A stretch of 64,000 nt of DNA from Flavobacteriales bacterium (GCA_018402085.1 JAGYJM010000001.1:92562-156561); one strand, 5' to 3'; positions 43,854 to 53,663 are shown, counted from the stretch's first letter. Program-made: numbers and translations. Notes: generated by a model from the letters alone, not told the origin.

Positions 43854-45917
43854 CTACGAAATTTTATCTCCCGGAGCGCCGCCACCTTGCGGACTCATGA
43901 AAATCAACTTGCCTTCAGCATCTTCGGCCATCAAGATCATGCCCTGGCTTTCAACACCACGGATCTTGCGCGGAGCGAGGTTGATCAACAGACAAACTTT
44001 CTTGCCTACGACGTCTTCAGGGGCATAATGCTCAGCAATGCCGCTGACGACAGTGCGCTCGTCAAGACCGGTGTTCACCTTAAGCTTGAGCAGTTTCTTG
44101 GTCTTCGGTACACGCTCGGCCTCGATGATTTCGGCTACACGCAAATCAAGTCCGGCGAATTGCTCGAACTCAATATTGGGTGCCGCTTCAGCCACTTGAC
44201 GCGTTACTGATGCCTTCTTCGCATCCTCGAGTTTTTGCACCTGCTTCGCCACGACTTCTTCATCCACTTTCGTAAAGAGAATCGGCGTCTTGTCAATCGC
44301 AGTGCCCGGTGCGAGCAGGTTTTGTCCGGCGTCTTTGAGCTTGAGGTGATCGAGGTGCAGAGCTTGGGCAATTTTCGCTGAAGTGTTTGGCAAGAAGGGG
44401 TGCAGCACAAACGGCAGGTTAGCGGTCACCTGTAGGCACACGTACATAATGGTCTTCACACGCTCCGGGTCGGTCTTGGCAACTTTCCACGGTTCTTCTT
44501 CGGTGAGGTACTTATTGCCGGCGCGCGCCAGGTTCATCGCCTCCAGCTGCGCTTCGCGGAATCGATACCCACGCACCAGTTCACCCACTTTTACCGGGGT
44601 CTGCGCAATCAGGTCAAGCACTGCGCGATCGGTATCGGTCAGCTCATTCGGTGCAGGTACATGTCCTTCGTAGTACTTATGCGTGAGCACCACCGCGCGA
44701 TTGATGAAGTTGCCGAGAATGTCGGCGAGCTCATTATTGACACGGTCGCGGTAGTCGTTCCAGGTGAATTCGCTGTCTTTCTGCTCAGGCATGATGCTGG
44801 TCAGCACATAGCGCAGTTCGTCTTCGTGACCCGGGAACTCTTCAAGGTATTCATGCAGCCACACTGCCCAGTTGCGCGAAGTCGAGATTTTCTCGCCTTC
44901 AAGGTTCATGAATTCGTTCGCCGGCACGTTGTACGGCAGGTTGTAGCCGCCATGCGCTTTGAGCAAAATCGGGAAGATCAGACAGTGAAAGACGATGTTG
45001 TCTTTGCCAATGAAATGCACCAGGTGCGTGTCTTCATCTTTCCACCACGGCTCCCAGTCCTGGCCGTTCTCCTCCGCCCAGCGCTTGGTTGCCGATATGT
45101 AGCCAATCGGGGCATCGAGCCACACGTACAACACCTTGCCCTCAGCGCCTTCAACCGGCACCGGCACACCCCAGTCGAGGTCGCGCGTCATCGCCCGCGA
45201 TTGCAGTCCGCTGTCAATCCATGATTTACATTGACCAATCACGTGGCGCTTCCACTCTTTCACTTCGTGGTGGTGCTTGCCATTCAACTCACCTTTTTCG
45301 ATGTAGTCGCGCAGCCAGTCTTCGTGGTCGCCCATCGGGAGGTACCACAATTCGGTCTTTTTCAACACGGGCTTGCTGCCGCTGAGTACAGAGCGCGGAT
45401 CAATGAGGTCGGTCGGACTCAATGCCGAACCACAATTCTCACACTGGTCGCCGTAAGCCTTGTCATGGCTGCACTTCGGACAGGTTCCCGTGATGTAGCG
45501 ATCTGCCAGAAACTGTTGCTCTTGCTCGTCGTAGAATTGTTCTTCACTTTTGACCTCAAAAGCTCCTTTCTCGAGCAGGGTGAGGAAGAAATCCTGAGCG
45601 CTTTTGTGGTGCTCAGGCGTTGAAGTACGGTCGTAGAGGTCGAAGTTGATGCCGAATTTGGCCGTCGTCTCCTTCATCAGATTGTGGTAGCGATCCACAA
45701 TCTCTTGTGGCGACACACCTTCTTTTTTCGCCCGCAGCGTGATGGCTGCACCGTGCTCATCGGAGCCACACACGTAGAGCACCTCTTCTCCGGCAGCTTT
45801 GAGGTAGCGCACGTAGATGTCGGCCGGCAACAAAGCCCCGGCGACGTGTCCGATGTGCAAAGGCCCATTCGCATAAGGAAGGGCAGAGGTTACCATGTAG
45901 CGTTTCGGAGAACTCAT
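43854..45917 (-). CDS. metG: Methionyl-tRNA synthetase
   Basis: 687 residues. Class I synthetase with HIGH-like PLHIGHVAG near residue 18, a zinc ribbon (CPKCSHDKAYGDQCENCGS near 145-165), KISTSRN in place of KMSKS (usual for this subfamily) near 330, the anticodon-binding helical domain, and a C-terminal OB-fold tRNA-binding domain (FAGLDLRVAEIIEAERVPKTKKLLKL near 590). It charges tRNA-Met for translation and initiation. ATG start at 45917; the 208 bases upstream hold nothing else recognised. Confidence 0.96.
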   Translation of the reverse strand: MSSPKRYMVTSALPYANGPLHIGHVAGALLPADIYVRYLKAAGEEVLYVCGSDEHGAAITLRAKKEGVSPQEIVDRYHNLMKETTAKFGINFDLYDRTSTPEHHKSAQDFFLTLLEKGAFEVKSEEQFYDEQEQQFLADRYITGTCPKCSHDKAYGDQCENCGSALSPTDLIDPRSVLSGSKPVLKKTELWYLPMGDHEDWLRDYIEKGELNGKHHHEVKEWKRHVIGQCKSWIDSGLQSRAMTRDLDWGVPVPVEGAEGKVLYVWLDAPIGYISATKRWAEENGQDWEPWWKDEDTHLVHFIGKDNIVFHCLIFPILLKAHGGYNLPYNVPANEFMNLEGEKISTSRNWAVWLHEYLEEFPGHEDELRYVLTSIMPEQKDSEFTWNDYRDRVNNELADILGNFINRAVVLTHKYYEGHVPAPNELTDTDRAVLDLIAQTPVKVGELVRGYRFREAQLEAMNLARAGNKYLTEEEPWKVAKTDPERVKTIMYVCLQVTANLPFVLHPFLPNTSAKIAQALHLDHLKLKDAGQNLLAPGTAIDKTPILFTKVDEEVVAKQVQKLEDAKKASVTRQVAEAAPNIEFEQFAGLDLRVAEIIEAERVPKTKKLLKLKVNTGLDERTVVSGIAEHYAPEDVVGKKVCLLINLAPRKIRGVESQGMILMAEDAEGKLIFMSPQGGGAPGDKIS

Positions 45918-46125
45918 AGACGTGTGTTTTCGAGGCGAAAGCTCGGTGTTTCGCCGGACGGTCGCAAAATTATTGGATTTCCTGCAACCGTCAACTGTCT
46001 GCCGTCTGCGGTCAATCGTGCCGTCAGCGGGCTATTGGGTTGGAGGATGCTCCACATGCTCAATTGAGGCGCCTGTCATTTACCATTCATTCCTCACTAT
46101 TCGCTAATTATTATTTCTTTGAAAC

Positions 46126-47115
46126 ATGCAAACACCCGCTTTCCTCAAGCCCTCAGATCTCATCGCCCTCGCCGCGCCTTCGCGGTTTTGCACTGAAGAG
46201 CAGGTTCAGGCAGTGTCAGCGCTCATCGAGGCTAACGGTTTCCGTGTCAAGGTGCCGGCAGGGCTGTTCGAGCGTGACGGACAACTCGCAGGTCCAGATC
46301 TTCATCGGGCGAAGTTGCTGCAATCTCAGCTCGATGATCGAGAGGTCAAGGCCGTGTTGTGCATGCGTGGGGGCTACGGCGCAGGCCGCATCCTGTCGTT
46401 TCCCGATAAATCGGGACAGATTCTACGGCTGAAAAATCGCGAAAATATGCCGTGGTTGTGCGGTTTCAGCGACACCACGGCCCTGCATTGCGCGGTTCAA
46501 CATGCTGGATGGGCCTCCTTGCACAGTCCGGTGGCGACAACCTTGCTTCAGGCTCCTGACGCAGTGCAGCAGCAGTTTTTTGCTGCGCTTCAGGGTGAGT
46601 TGTCGTTTGATTTCCCCGCGAAACGTGTCCCGATTCATCGGGATGCGGGGGATGCGAACACGTTCGGCACACCCGAAATCTGGAACCACGGTGATGCCGA
46701 AGGTCCACTGCTCGGAGGCAATCTCTCTGTACTCTACAGTCTGCAAGGCACCAACTACTTTCCTGACCTCGAAGGGGCGATTCTGTTCATCGAAGACCTC
46801 GATGAAATGCTCTACCACCTCGATCGGATGCTCCTCAATTTTGAGTTGGCCGGGGTATTCGACAGGCTCGCAGGAGTGGTGATCGGACAAATGAGCGATA
46901 TGCGCGACAACACCAAAGCATACGGATTCTCAAGCGACAATCCGTTCGGCTATGACACGCGTGCCATCCTCGAGCGGGCGTTCAGTAAGTTCAAGGGGCC
47001 GGTGCTGTTCGGTTTTGAGGCCGGACATGAAGCAGAGAATTACACTTTTCCGCTCGGGTTGGACGTGAGACTCGATACTGCCGCTCCGCCTTACCTGTCG
47101 CTTCTCAACCGATAA
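46126..47115 (+). CDS. LD-carboxypeptidase (peptidase S66)
   Basis: 329 residues. It trims the terminal D-alanine from tetrapeptide stems during murein recycling in the cytoplasm. Visible: LIALAAPSRFCTEEQV, CMRGGYGAGRIL, nucleophile Ser in LCGFSDTTALH (about 112), the Glu in ILFIEDLDE (about 223), and His in GFEAGHEAENYTFPLG (about 305). Its last 25 bases overlap the oppositely oriented glycosyltransferase gene. Two CCCGAT-NN-ATCGGG palindromes lie inside the coding region (see findings). Confidence 0.92.
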   Translation: MQTPAFLKPSDLIALAAPSRFCTEEQVQAVSALIEANGFRVKVPAGLFERDGQLAGPDLHRAKLLQSQLDDREVKAVLCMRGGYGAGRILSFPDKSGQILRLKNRENMPWLCGFSDTTALHCAVQHAGWASLHSPVATTLLQAPDAVQQQFFAALQGELSFDFPAKRVPIHRDAGDANTFGTPEIWNHGDAEGPLLGGNLSVLYSLQGTNYFPDLEGAILFIEDLDEMLYHLDRMLLNFELAGVFDRLAGVVIGQMSDMRDNTKAYGFSSDNPFGYDTRAILERAFSKFKGPVLFGFEAGHEAENYTFPLGLDVRLDTAAPPYLSLLNR

Positions 47116-48497
47116 AGCACAAACGAAGCCTGTTCTGCAGCCACAGGGTAATCAGGACGCCGGTCGCCAATCTGCTGCTTGTTGACCAGGAGGTAGTCAG
47201 CTCCGCGGTCAGTCAGGTCAGCGATCACGGTCTGATCAAAGACCGCGGTATCATCAATCACCCAGCCTTTGCGCCCGCTGAGATAAAGCTGCTGCGGATT
47301 GCCGTTTCCGTTGACGATAATGAAGTCGCCCTCTTCGGTGTGCTCCGGCACAAACTGCTCGAGCTCCATCTTGTACATTTCGGATGCCTTCGTAAAGAAA
47401 TCGTGCTGCTGATTCGCAATCGCCTCTACCGTTCCTGCAGCCGCCAATACGATCGCGAGCCTTGGGATAAACCGCCTCACTTGAAACAGTCCGAAACCCG
47501 CAATCAACGCCATAAAAGGTACAAACGGGATGATGTAGTAGCTGTGGTGATGAAAATAAAAGCCCGCACGCAAAATGAAGATGCCAAACACCAGAGCTCC
47601 GCAAAGAAGCACTGCGACTAAAGATTTCTGGCGCTGCGTTGCCAATCGGTATATCCCAAAGAGCAACACTCCGAAGAACACAAAGCTGTGCAAGGCGCTG
47701 AAGTAAAAGCGTTGAAGCGCATCTTTCCAGTGACTTCCCAGCGAATGCAATGACTCAGAAAGAGACTGTCCCTGGTGAAACCAGATACCCGAAGCCTCAG
47801 CAATCGAAGGCGCGTGAATGGCATACCACCATACGGCCGGCAGCATCGACAAAGCTGAGACGCTGAGTGCAAGCCATACCCGTGGCGACGGAAAGCGAAA
47901 GAAGAGCAAGGGCAGAGGAGCCATCAGGATACCTGCCGGTAACTTCGCAAGCAATCCAAGCATAAAAGCCAGAGATGACAGTACCAGCGAAATCCAACTT
48001 CGCTGATCAAGAAAACGAACCAACTGCCACCAGCCTATCAGCACCAGCCCGCAGCTGAAGGTGTCGGGCATGGTCTTTCGCGCAAAAGCAAACCAGATTG
48101 ATAAGGTCAGTACAAGCAGTGAGAAGTAGGCTGTTTCAGCGCCGTAAAAACGGCGGATGAGCTGGTAGAATGACCATAAGCCAAAGCTCACAACGATCAG
48201 GTTGATCAGCCGGCTGTACCAGTGGGTGTAACCAAACGCTTCTGCAGCCCTCGCATGCAGCCAGTTGAGCAACGGGAACTCCATGCTGACTTCACCCGAA
48301 CGATCCGCATGCTCGTCTACCGTCGGGTGAAAGATGCTCGCATCTTCTGCGGTCAGGTTGCGCGCAACCATGAGTCCGGTCACCTGCCGCCAGTTATGGC
48401 CGATTTCCAGCGGAGGCTGGGTGATGTTCCACAGCCGGAGCAGAAAAAAGAAAACGATGAGAAGGCGTGCGCTCGCCGGCTGCAGCAATCGGGTCAT
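47091..48497 (-). CDS. Glycosyltransferase family 39 / ArnT-like membrane protein
   Basis: 468 residues with about 12 transmembrane segments and the GT-C first periplasmic loop (NITQPPLEIGHNWRQVTGLMVARNL; DRSGEVSMEFPLLNWLHA). The acidic HNWRQ-to-E region is where such enzymes bind the lipid-linked sugar. It should transfer a sugar from a polyprenyl phosphate to lipid A, a protein or a glycan outside the cytoplasmic membrane. Donor and acceptor are not known. It converges on the LD-carboxypeptidase gene with a 25-base overlap. Confidence 0.85.
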   Translation of the reverse strand: MTRLLQPASARLLIVFFFLLRLWNITQPPLEIGHNWRQVTGLMVARNLTAEDASIFHPTVDEHADRSGEVSMEFPLLNWLHARAAEAFGYTHWYSRLINLIVVSFGLWSFYQLIRRFYGAETAYFSLLVLTLSIWFAFARKTMPDTFSCGLVLIGWWQLVRFLDQRSWISLVLSSLAFMLGLLAKLPAGILMAPLPLLFFRFPSPRVWLALSVSALSMLPAVWWYAIHAPSIAEASGIWFHQGQSLSESLHSLGSHWKDALQRFYFSALHSFVFFGVLLFGIYRLATQRQKSLVAVLLCGALVFGIFILRAGFYFHHHSYYIIPFVPFMALIAGFGLFQVRRFIPRLAIVLAAAGTVEAIANQQHDFFTKASEMYKMELEQFVPEHTEEGDFIIVNGNGNPQQLYLSGRKGWVIDDTAVFDQTVIADLTDRGADYLLVNKQQIGDRRPDYPVAAEQASFVLYRLRSDR

Positions 48498-48572
48498 GGC
48501 AGCGAAATTAGGACTTTGACCCAGATTCTTGCCAAGTGCCTCTACTTCACTATCTTTTGGGAAAACACTTTT

Positions 48573-49388
48573 ATGCGATTGCTACTCTTTGCTATTTTTC
48601 TAATGCTTTTTTCGGCTTGTGACTTTTCAGACGAACACCGGGCTCCTGATGATGATAACATGGTGCCCGAATCGGTAGACAAGCGGGTAGACCATGAACA
48701 TACAAGCCGCAACGTGCTCGACTGGTCAGGTGTATACCGCGGAACCATGCCCTGCGCCGACTGTGACGGAATCCGAACCGAAGTGATACTGATCGAAGGA
48801 GACCGCTTTATGATGAAGCAGCAATACCTCGGCAAAGAAGACTCGGTCTACACCACCAAAGGCAATATCTCCTGGGATGTTGACGGTGCTCGAATTACCC
48901 TGAAGCCTGCTGATGGAAGTGATTCACTCCGTCTACTTGTGGGCGAACGTCGATTGTTCAAGCTCGATGACGCGGGAAGAAGAGTCACAGGTGAACTCGC
49001 GGAAAACTACATCCTGACAGACGCTGAATTCAATCAGACGTTATACGGGAAGTACTGGAGACTTGAAGAATTGTTCGGTGACGACATTGACCACAAGAAC
49101 CAGGGGCGCCGCGAGCCACACCTGATCCTCAAACAACAAGACCGACGCGTCACCGGAAGCACCGGCTGCAACACCCTGACGGGTACCTACACAATCGTTG
49201 AACCCAATGACATCGCCTTTGACAGTCTCATCACCACCAAGGTGGCTTGTCCGGATGCCATCTACGAAAGTCGGTTCATCGAAATGCTCGAGCAGGTGGA
49301 GACCTACATGCTCAGTGGCGATACACTCGCACTGCACAGCGCGTCTGAAGAAGAAATCGCCCGGTTCACGGCCGTTTATTTCTACTGA
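48573..49388 (+). CDS. NlpE N-terminal plus META domain lipoprotein
   Basis: 271 residues from ATG 48573 (MRLLLFAIFLMLFSACD): a signal peptide with lipobox LFSACD. The upstream in-frame extension overlaps the divergent glycosyltransferase and is not used. Residues about 50-140 are an NlpE N-terminal domain (SGVYRGTMPCADCDGIRTEVIL, with a CxxC motif), linked to envelope stress and copper handling in enterobacteria. Residues 160-270 form a META/HslJ domain (YWRLEELFG; VTGSTGCNTLTGTY). Likely an outer-membrane lipoprotein that senses or resists envelope stress. Confidence 0.87.
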   Translation: MRLLLFAIFLMLFSACDFSDEHRAPDDDNMVPESVDKRVDHEHTSRNVLDWSGVYRGTMPCADCDGIRTEVILIEGDRFMMKQQYLGKEDSVYTTKGNISWDVDGARITLKPADGSDSLRLLVGERRLFKLDDAGRRVTGELAENYILTDAEFNQTLYGKYWRLEELFGDDIDHKNQGRREPHLILKQQDRRVTGSTGCNTLTGTYTIVEPNDIAFDSLITTKVACPDAIYESRFIEMLEQVETYMLSGDTLALHSASEEEIARFTAVYFY

Positions 49389-49432
49389 TCAATATGCGGC
49401 AAACTTAGCGGCGATGTGACTGTTTTATCATT

Positions 49433-50386
49433 GTGAAAGTATCCGAACACACACCGGAATTGGAGGCGGTCAACGCATGTCCGGCATGCCGATACCCCGG
49501 AGCGCGTGAATCCATAGCGACCTCTGCTATGATGTTCAACCGTGACGAACATTTTACGTTTTCGGAGTGCCTTGATTGCGGCGCCAACTATCTCCATCCG
49601 CGCATTTCTGCGCGAAACCTGAAAGAATACTACCCTGACTGGTACCTGCCTTACCGTGGAGCAGAGGCCTGGGGTAAGTTTTCGTCGTTTGTAACGCGAA
49701 GCCAGCGCAAAACAGACCAAAAGCGGGTAAGATTGTGCCGAATGTACGCCCCAAAACGCGAAACCATTCGGCTGCTTGACGTGGGCTGTGGTAAACCTGA
49801 TTTTCTCGCAGCCTGCCGGCGTCAAACCAACTGGCAGCTGAAAGGAATCGACTTCAGTGACGCCGGCTGGCAGGATGCCGCATACGCACAACTTGATCTG
49901 GTAGAAGGAGATGTGCAGACGTTTCAGTCAGATGAACGCTTTGACCTGATCACCATGTGGCACTACCTTGAGCATGACTACGACCCGCAACGCACATTGA
50001 AGAAGGTTTACGAGTTGCTAAAACCCGGCGGTAGAGTTATCATCGAAGTGCCGGATCCGCTGTCACTCACCCGAAAATGGCAAAACGAACACTGGGAAGG
50101 CTGGCATACCCCGCGGCATACGGTCTTGTATACCGAAAAAGCCTTCGAAAAACTGTGTGATGCCAGCGGATTGCAGCTGCGTAAGCTCATGCGCTACGGC
50201 ACGCTCGACGCCTTTTCACTGTGGTGGATGGGTACGTGCGAGAAGAGGGGAATCAACTGGGAAGCCTCCATGGAGCCCGAATTCTGGCCGCTGGTGTGGA
50301 AGAAAGTTTACACGGCACCGCTCTTCGCACTTGAACAATGGTTACCGCTCGGCATTCAGGTAGCCGTGCTCGAGAGAGCGTCCTGA
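49433..50386 (+). CDS. Class I SAM-dependent methyltransferase with N-terminal zinc-binding segment
   Basis: 317 residues using the GTG at 49433. The N-terminus has Cys pairs (ACPACRYPG; CLDCGANYLHPR) that may bind zinc, as in other proteins of this type. The methyltransferase fold follows: IRLLDVGCGKPDFLAACRR (SAM-binding, about 103-120), FDLITMWHYLEHDYDPQRTLKKVYELLKPGGRVIIEVPDPL. The substrate is unknown; similar proteins often modify sugars. It converges on the CrtA-like gene with a 31-base overlap. Confidence 0.87.
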   Translation: MKVSEHTPELEAVNACPACRYPGARESIATSAMMFNRDEHFTFSECLDCGANYLHPRISARNLKEYYPDWYLPYRGAEAWGKFSSFVTRSQRKTDQKRVRLCRMYAPKRETIRLLDVGCGKPDFLAACRRQTNWQLKGIDFSDAGWQDAAYAQLDLVEGDVQTFQSDERFDLITMWHYLEHDYDPQRTLKKVYELLKPGGRVIIEVPDPLSLTRKWQNEHWEGWHTPRHTVLYTEKAFEKLCDASGLQLRKLMRYGTLDAFSLWWMGTCEKRGINWEASMEPEFWPLVWKKVYTAPLFALEQWLPLGIQVAVLERAS

Positions 50387-51072
50387 AGCCGTTCAATACC
50401 CGCCCAGTTGCCCTCGATCCGTTTCGGAATGAAACGCGTAAACATCTCTTCGCTGTACCAGTCGAGCTGGCGCGTCAGCTTCACCACCTCCGCGTGCTCT
50501 TTGCGCTTGTACGCATAATCGCGCAGGGCTTCGGCGCTTGGCCAGCAACTGAAGGTGGCCTGTTGAATCAGCGGCAGGGTGCCAACCCCCTTTCCAAACA
50601 AAGGAGCCGTGCCGAAATGAAGGCTTTTACTGACCTGTGGGACACGCCGCCAGAAGCGGATGAGTTTCTTCGGGCGAATCCGGGCGCGGGTCATGACACA
50701 AATGGGGCCGCTTTCGTCAGGGGGTACGAGCTCAAAAGGTTGCTCACCGCCCCAACTGCCGTGCGCGCGGTAGGGTTGCAGCTCGAAGTAGAGCTGCTGA
50801 TCGCTTCGCGAGTTGTACTCCCGGGCAACCTCATGTGTGTCAAAAAACCGTTTGGCAGCCGCAGCATCTTCCCAGACCGAAAGCAATGCATAGGTGCTCC
50901 AGTCGGGGTACCACTGATAGGCATCGCCCCCGCCGGTACCCATGAGCTTCCAGAAGGTGCGGCCCTCCACTTTCCCCATCTCAATGCCCGCTTTGCCCAT
51001 CATGCCGAAAGCCCACCAGCGATCGGCACGCGAGTTGAATTTGTAAAACGAAACGGTGGTTACCTGCGCCAT
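50356..51072 (-). CDS. Spheroidene monooxygenase (CrtA)-like protein
   Basis: 238 residues. The pattern FYKFNSRADRWWAFGMMGKAGI, FWKLMGTGGGDAYQWYPDWSTYALLSVW and the C-terminal FSCWPSAEALRDYAYKR matches CrtA-family proteins, which hydroxylate carotenoids in photosynthetic bacteria. Homologues in non-phototrophic flavobacteria are often annotated so but may act on other substrates; no crt genes are near. The 3' end overlaps the methyltransferase gene by 31 bases. Confidence 0.7.
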   Translation of the reverse strand: MAQVTTVSFYKFNSRADRWWAFGMMGKAGIEMGKVEGRTFWKLMGTGGGDAYQWYPDWSTYALLSVWEDAAAAKRFFDTHEVAREYNSRSDQQLYFELQPYRAHGSWGGEQPFELVPPDESGPICVMTRARIRPKKLIRFWRRVPQVSKSLHFGTAPLFGKGVGTLPLIQQATFSCWPSAEALRDYAYKRKEHAEVVKLTRQLDWYSEEMFTRFIPKRIEGNWAGIERLQDALSSTAT

Positions 51073-51225
51073 CTGACGTAAAGAACAGCAACTTTTACGA
51101 GAAGTTCGGCCGGCGAGTTTCCTCTATCTGCGACAAGACCTCATAGAGAAGGGTGAGCCACGCGCATCCGTTAGCAAACCGAAAGCGTCCCGAAAGACCC
51201 CTCACCCGAGCTCCTCTTCCCGGCC

Positions 51226-51247
51226 GCGAGAGCTCCCCTAATTCTAG
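51226..51247 (+). repeat. CTCCCCT/AGGGGAG hairpin, dispersed family
   Basis: GAGCTCCCCTAATTCTAGGGGAGC, in the roughly 290-base gap between the CrtA-like gene and kbl. Confidence 0.7.
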
Positions 51248-51328
51248 GGGAGCCTTTAATTAGTCGTTTGTCCTGCAAGCGTCCCGCAGACGTCCGCTGA
51301 CCTTAGACAACCATCCACCAACCTTCCT

Positions 51329-51336
51329 TACCTTTG
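51329..51336 (+). promoter_or_regulatory. Bacteroidota -7 box (TACCTTTG) of kbl
   Basis: Perfect TAnnTTTG, 24 bases before the kbl ATG. Confidence 0.55.
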
Positions 51337-51359
51337 AGTCACATTAAGAAGCCAATCGT

Positions 51360-52556
51360 ATGTACGGAAAAATGAAAGAATACCTCCAGCAAGAACTGGA
51401 GCAGATCAAGGAAGACGGACTGTTCAAGGAAGAACGCGTGATTACCACCGCACAGGATGCCGTGATCAGGATTTCATCCGGACAAGAGGTCATCAATTTT
51501 TGTTCGAACAATTACCTCGGACTCTCATCCCATCCTAAGGTGATGCAGGCGGCAAAAGATACAATCGACTCGCATGGCTTCGGGATGTCTTCTGTGCGTT
51601 TTATCTGCGGAACACAAGACATCCACAAAACCCTTGAGCGCAAGATTGCCGAGTTCCATGAAACCGAGGATACCATTCTCTACGCCGCGGCATTTGACGC
51701 CAACGGCGGGGTGTTTGAGCCACTGCTCACAAAAGAAGACGCCATCATCAGTGATTCTCTGAACCACGCCTCGATCATTGACGGGGTGCGCCTCTGCAAA
51801 GCAGCCCGCTACCGGTATGAGAACAACAACATGGCCGACCTCGAAGAGCAGTTGAAAGCTGCTGAAGGCGCACGCTTCAAAGTGATCGTCACCGACGGCG
51901 TTTTCTCAATGGATGGCTACGTGGCACAGCTTGATAAAATCTGCGACCTCGCTGAAAAATACGACGCCCTTGTGATGGTCGATGAGTGCCACGCTACCGG
52001 CTTCATCGGCAAAACCGGGCGCGGTTCGATTGAACTACGCAACGTTATGGGGCGCGTGGATATTATCACGGGCACTCTAGGAAAAGCACTTGGCGGCGCG
52101 ATGGGAGGCTTCACTACCGGTCGCGGCGAAATCATCGAAATGCTGCGCCAGCGTTCGCGTCCGTACCTCTTCTCAAACTCCCTCGCACCAAGCATCGTAG
52201 GCGCATCCATCGCTGTGTTTGACATCCTCAGCGAGACTACCGAGCTGCGCGATAAACTCGAGCAGAACACCAACTATTTCAAAGACGGACTTCGTAAAAT
52301 CGGCCTCGATTTCAAAGACGGGGAGTCAGCAATCGTTCCGGTGATGCTGGGAGATGCAAAGTTATCGCAGGTCATGGCCAACAAATTGCTCGAAGAGGGC
52401 ATCTACGTCATCGGCTTTTTCTACCCTGTTGTGCCGAAAGGTCAGGCGCGCATCCGCGTGCAATTGAGCGCGGCGCACACGCAAGAGCACCTCGATAAGG
52501 CACTGAATGCATTCGAAAAGGTCGCCAAAGAACTCGGCGTATTGCAGACCAGCTGA
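51360..52556 (+). CDS. kbl: Glycine C-acetyltransferase (2-amino-3-ketobutyrate CoA ligase)
   Basis: 398 residues, the usual length. PLP enzyme that converts 2-amino-3-ketobutyrate and CoA to glycine and acetyl-CoA in threonine breakdown. Visible: [60 protein letters not shown], and the PLP-Lys in [15 protein letters not shown] near 242. The partner threonine dehydrogenase (tdh) is not adjacent. An FAD oxidoreductase gene starts nine bases downstream. Confidence 0.95.
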   Translation: MYGKMKEYLQQELEQIKEDGLFKEERVITTAQDAVIRISSGQEVINFCSNNYLGLSSHPKVMQAAKDTIDSHGFGMSSVRFICGTQDIHKTLERKIAEFHETEDTILYAAAFDANGGVFEPLLTKEDAIISDSLNHASIIDGVRLCKAARYRYENNNMADLEEQLKAAEGARFKVIVTDGVFSMDGYVAQLDKICDLAEKYDALVMVDECHATGFIGKTGRGSIELRNVMGRVDIITGTLGKALGGAMGGFTTGRGEIIEMLRQRSRPYLFSNSLAPSIVGASIAVFDILSETTELRDKLEQNTNYFKDGLRKIGLDFKDGESAIVPVMLGDAKLSQVMANKLLEEGIYVIGFFYPVVPKGQARIRVQLSAAHTQEHLDKALNAFEKVAKELGVLQTS

Positions 52557-52565
52557 GGCTTCCGG

Positions 52566-53621
52566 ATGGAGCAGCCGCTTGATCTGGTGATAATCGGACA
52601 GGGCCTCGCGGGTTCTGTGCTTGCTCTTTCCGCGCAAAAGCGCGGGATGCGAACGCATGTGATTGATAACAATTACTCCCGCAGCGCTTCAATGGTAGCT
52701 GCCGGAATGTGGAATCCGGTCAGTTTCAGGAGAATTATCCCCGTCTGGCGGGCCGATGAAACGATGGAGACCCTCGAAACCTGGTATCCTGAAATGGAAG
52801 CTGAACTCGAGGCGTCTTTCTACCATCCGAAACCGGTCATCCGGGTCTTTCCAAATGAAGCGTACGCCGTCCTCTGGCAACAACGCACTGAAGAAGGAAT
52901 GCCCTGGGTCGCTTATCCTGAATCGTTGCCGGCAGGGGTGAAAGCTCCCTTCGGCGCCGGAGTGGTGAGGCGGGCAGGATTTGTGCACATCCCGCGTTTT
53001 ATCGCGGCTACGAGAAAACGACTTGAACAGCAGAACCATTTTACACAAGCTGAATTCAAAGAAGAAGAGGTGGAAACGGAAGGTGAGCTGCTGAGGGTGA
53101 ACGGGCGACTCACTAAACGGCTGGTGATAGCGACAGGAACCTCGGCACTGCAACTTGAAGCCTTTCGTGAACTGCCGCTGCGCACCAACAAGGGCGAGGT
53201 GCTCGATGTGGAAAGCGATGTACTGCCACGCGACGTGACTATGAACAACGGCAAGTGGCTGCTTCCTTATCACGACAAGGTGTACAAACTGGGCGCAAGC
53301 TACGAGTGGCAACGCAGCGATGAAGAACCCACCGATGAAGTGAAAGCAGCACTGCTCGAAAAAGCAGCAGCTATGCTTGATGTGCCACTGAAAGTGACCG
53401 CCCACCGCGCCGGATTACGTCCGACCGTCAAAGACCGCCGCGCGCTCGTCGGGCCACTCAAAATGAGGGGCTGGTATAGCTTTAACGGGCTCGGCACACG
53501 TGGTGTGCTCATTGCGCCATACCTCGCCGAAAAGCTTCTTGACGGATTTGAGCGTGAAGATCGAGGTGAGGCACATGGTATCGATGGTGAAATCAGCACC
53601 GATCGTTACCTCTCTTCATAA
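52566..53621 (+). CDS. FAD-dependent amine/amino acid oxidoreductase (DadA/ThiO-like)
   Basis: 351 residues. FAD-binding Rossmann motif DLVIIGQGLAGSVLALSAQKRG at the N-terminus, HIPRFIAATRK, LVIATGTSAL, and the C-terminal HRAGLRPTVKDRRALVGPL ... GLGTRGVLIAPYLAEKLL typical of DAO-family enzymes. Being directly downstream of kbl it might act on glycine or another product of threonine catabolism, but that is inference. A 20-base hairpin (CCGCGC-AAAA-GCGCGG) lies within the first codons and is shared with the YfiR gene (see findings). Confidence 0.85.
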   Translation: MEQPLDLVIIGQGLAGSVLALSAQKRGMRTHVIDNNYSRSASMVAAGMWNPVSFRRIIPVWRADETMETLETWYPEMEAELEASFYHPKPVIRVFPNEAYAVLWQQRTEEGMPWVAYPESLPAGVKAPFGAGVVRRAGFVHIPRFIAATRKRLEQQNHFTQAEFKEEEVETEGELLRVNGRLTKRLVIATGTSALQLEAFRELPLRTNKGEVLDVESDVLPRDVTMNNGKWLLPYHDKVYKLGASYEWQRSDEEPTDEVKAALLEKAAAMLDVPLKVTAHRAGLRPTVKDRRALVGPLKMRGWYSFNGLGTRGVLIAPYLAEKLLDGFEREDRGEAHGIDGEISTDRYLSS

Positions 53622-53663
53622 TCTCGTACTTTCAGAACAAATTGAAAGTTTAGAAAAAAGATG

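Noticed and set aside
46423-46890. Minus-strand open frame within the LD-carboxypeptidase gene
   Set aside because: Shadow of a strongly recognisable S66 peptidase on the plus strand.
48222-48572. Upstream extension of the NlpE/META lipoprotein gene
   Set aside because: It overlaps the divergent glycosyltransferase and places a long non-signal sequence before the lipobox signal peptide.
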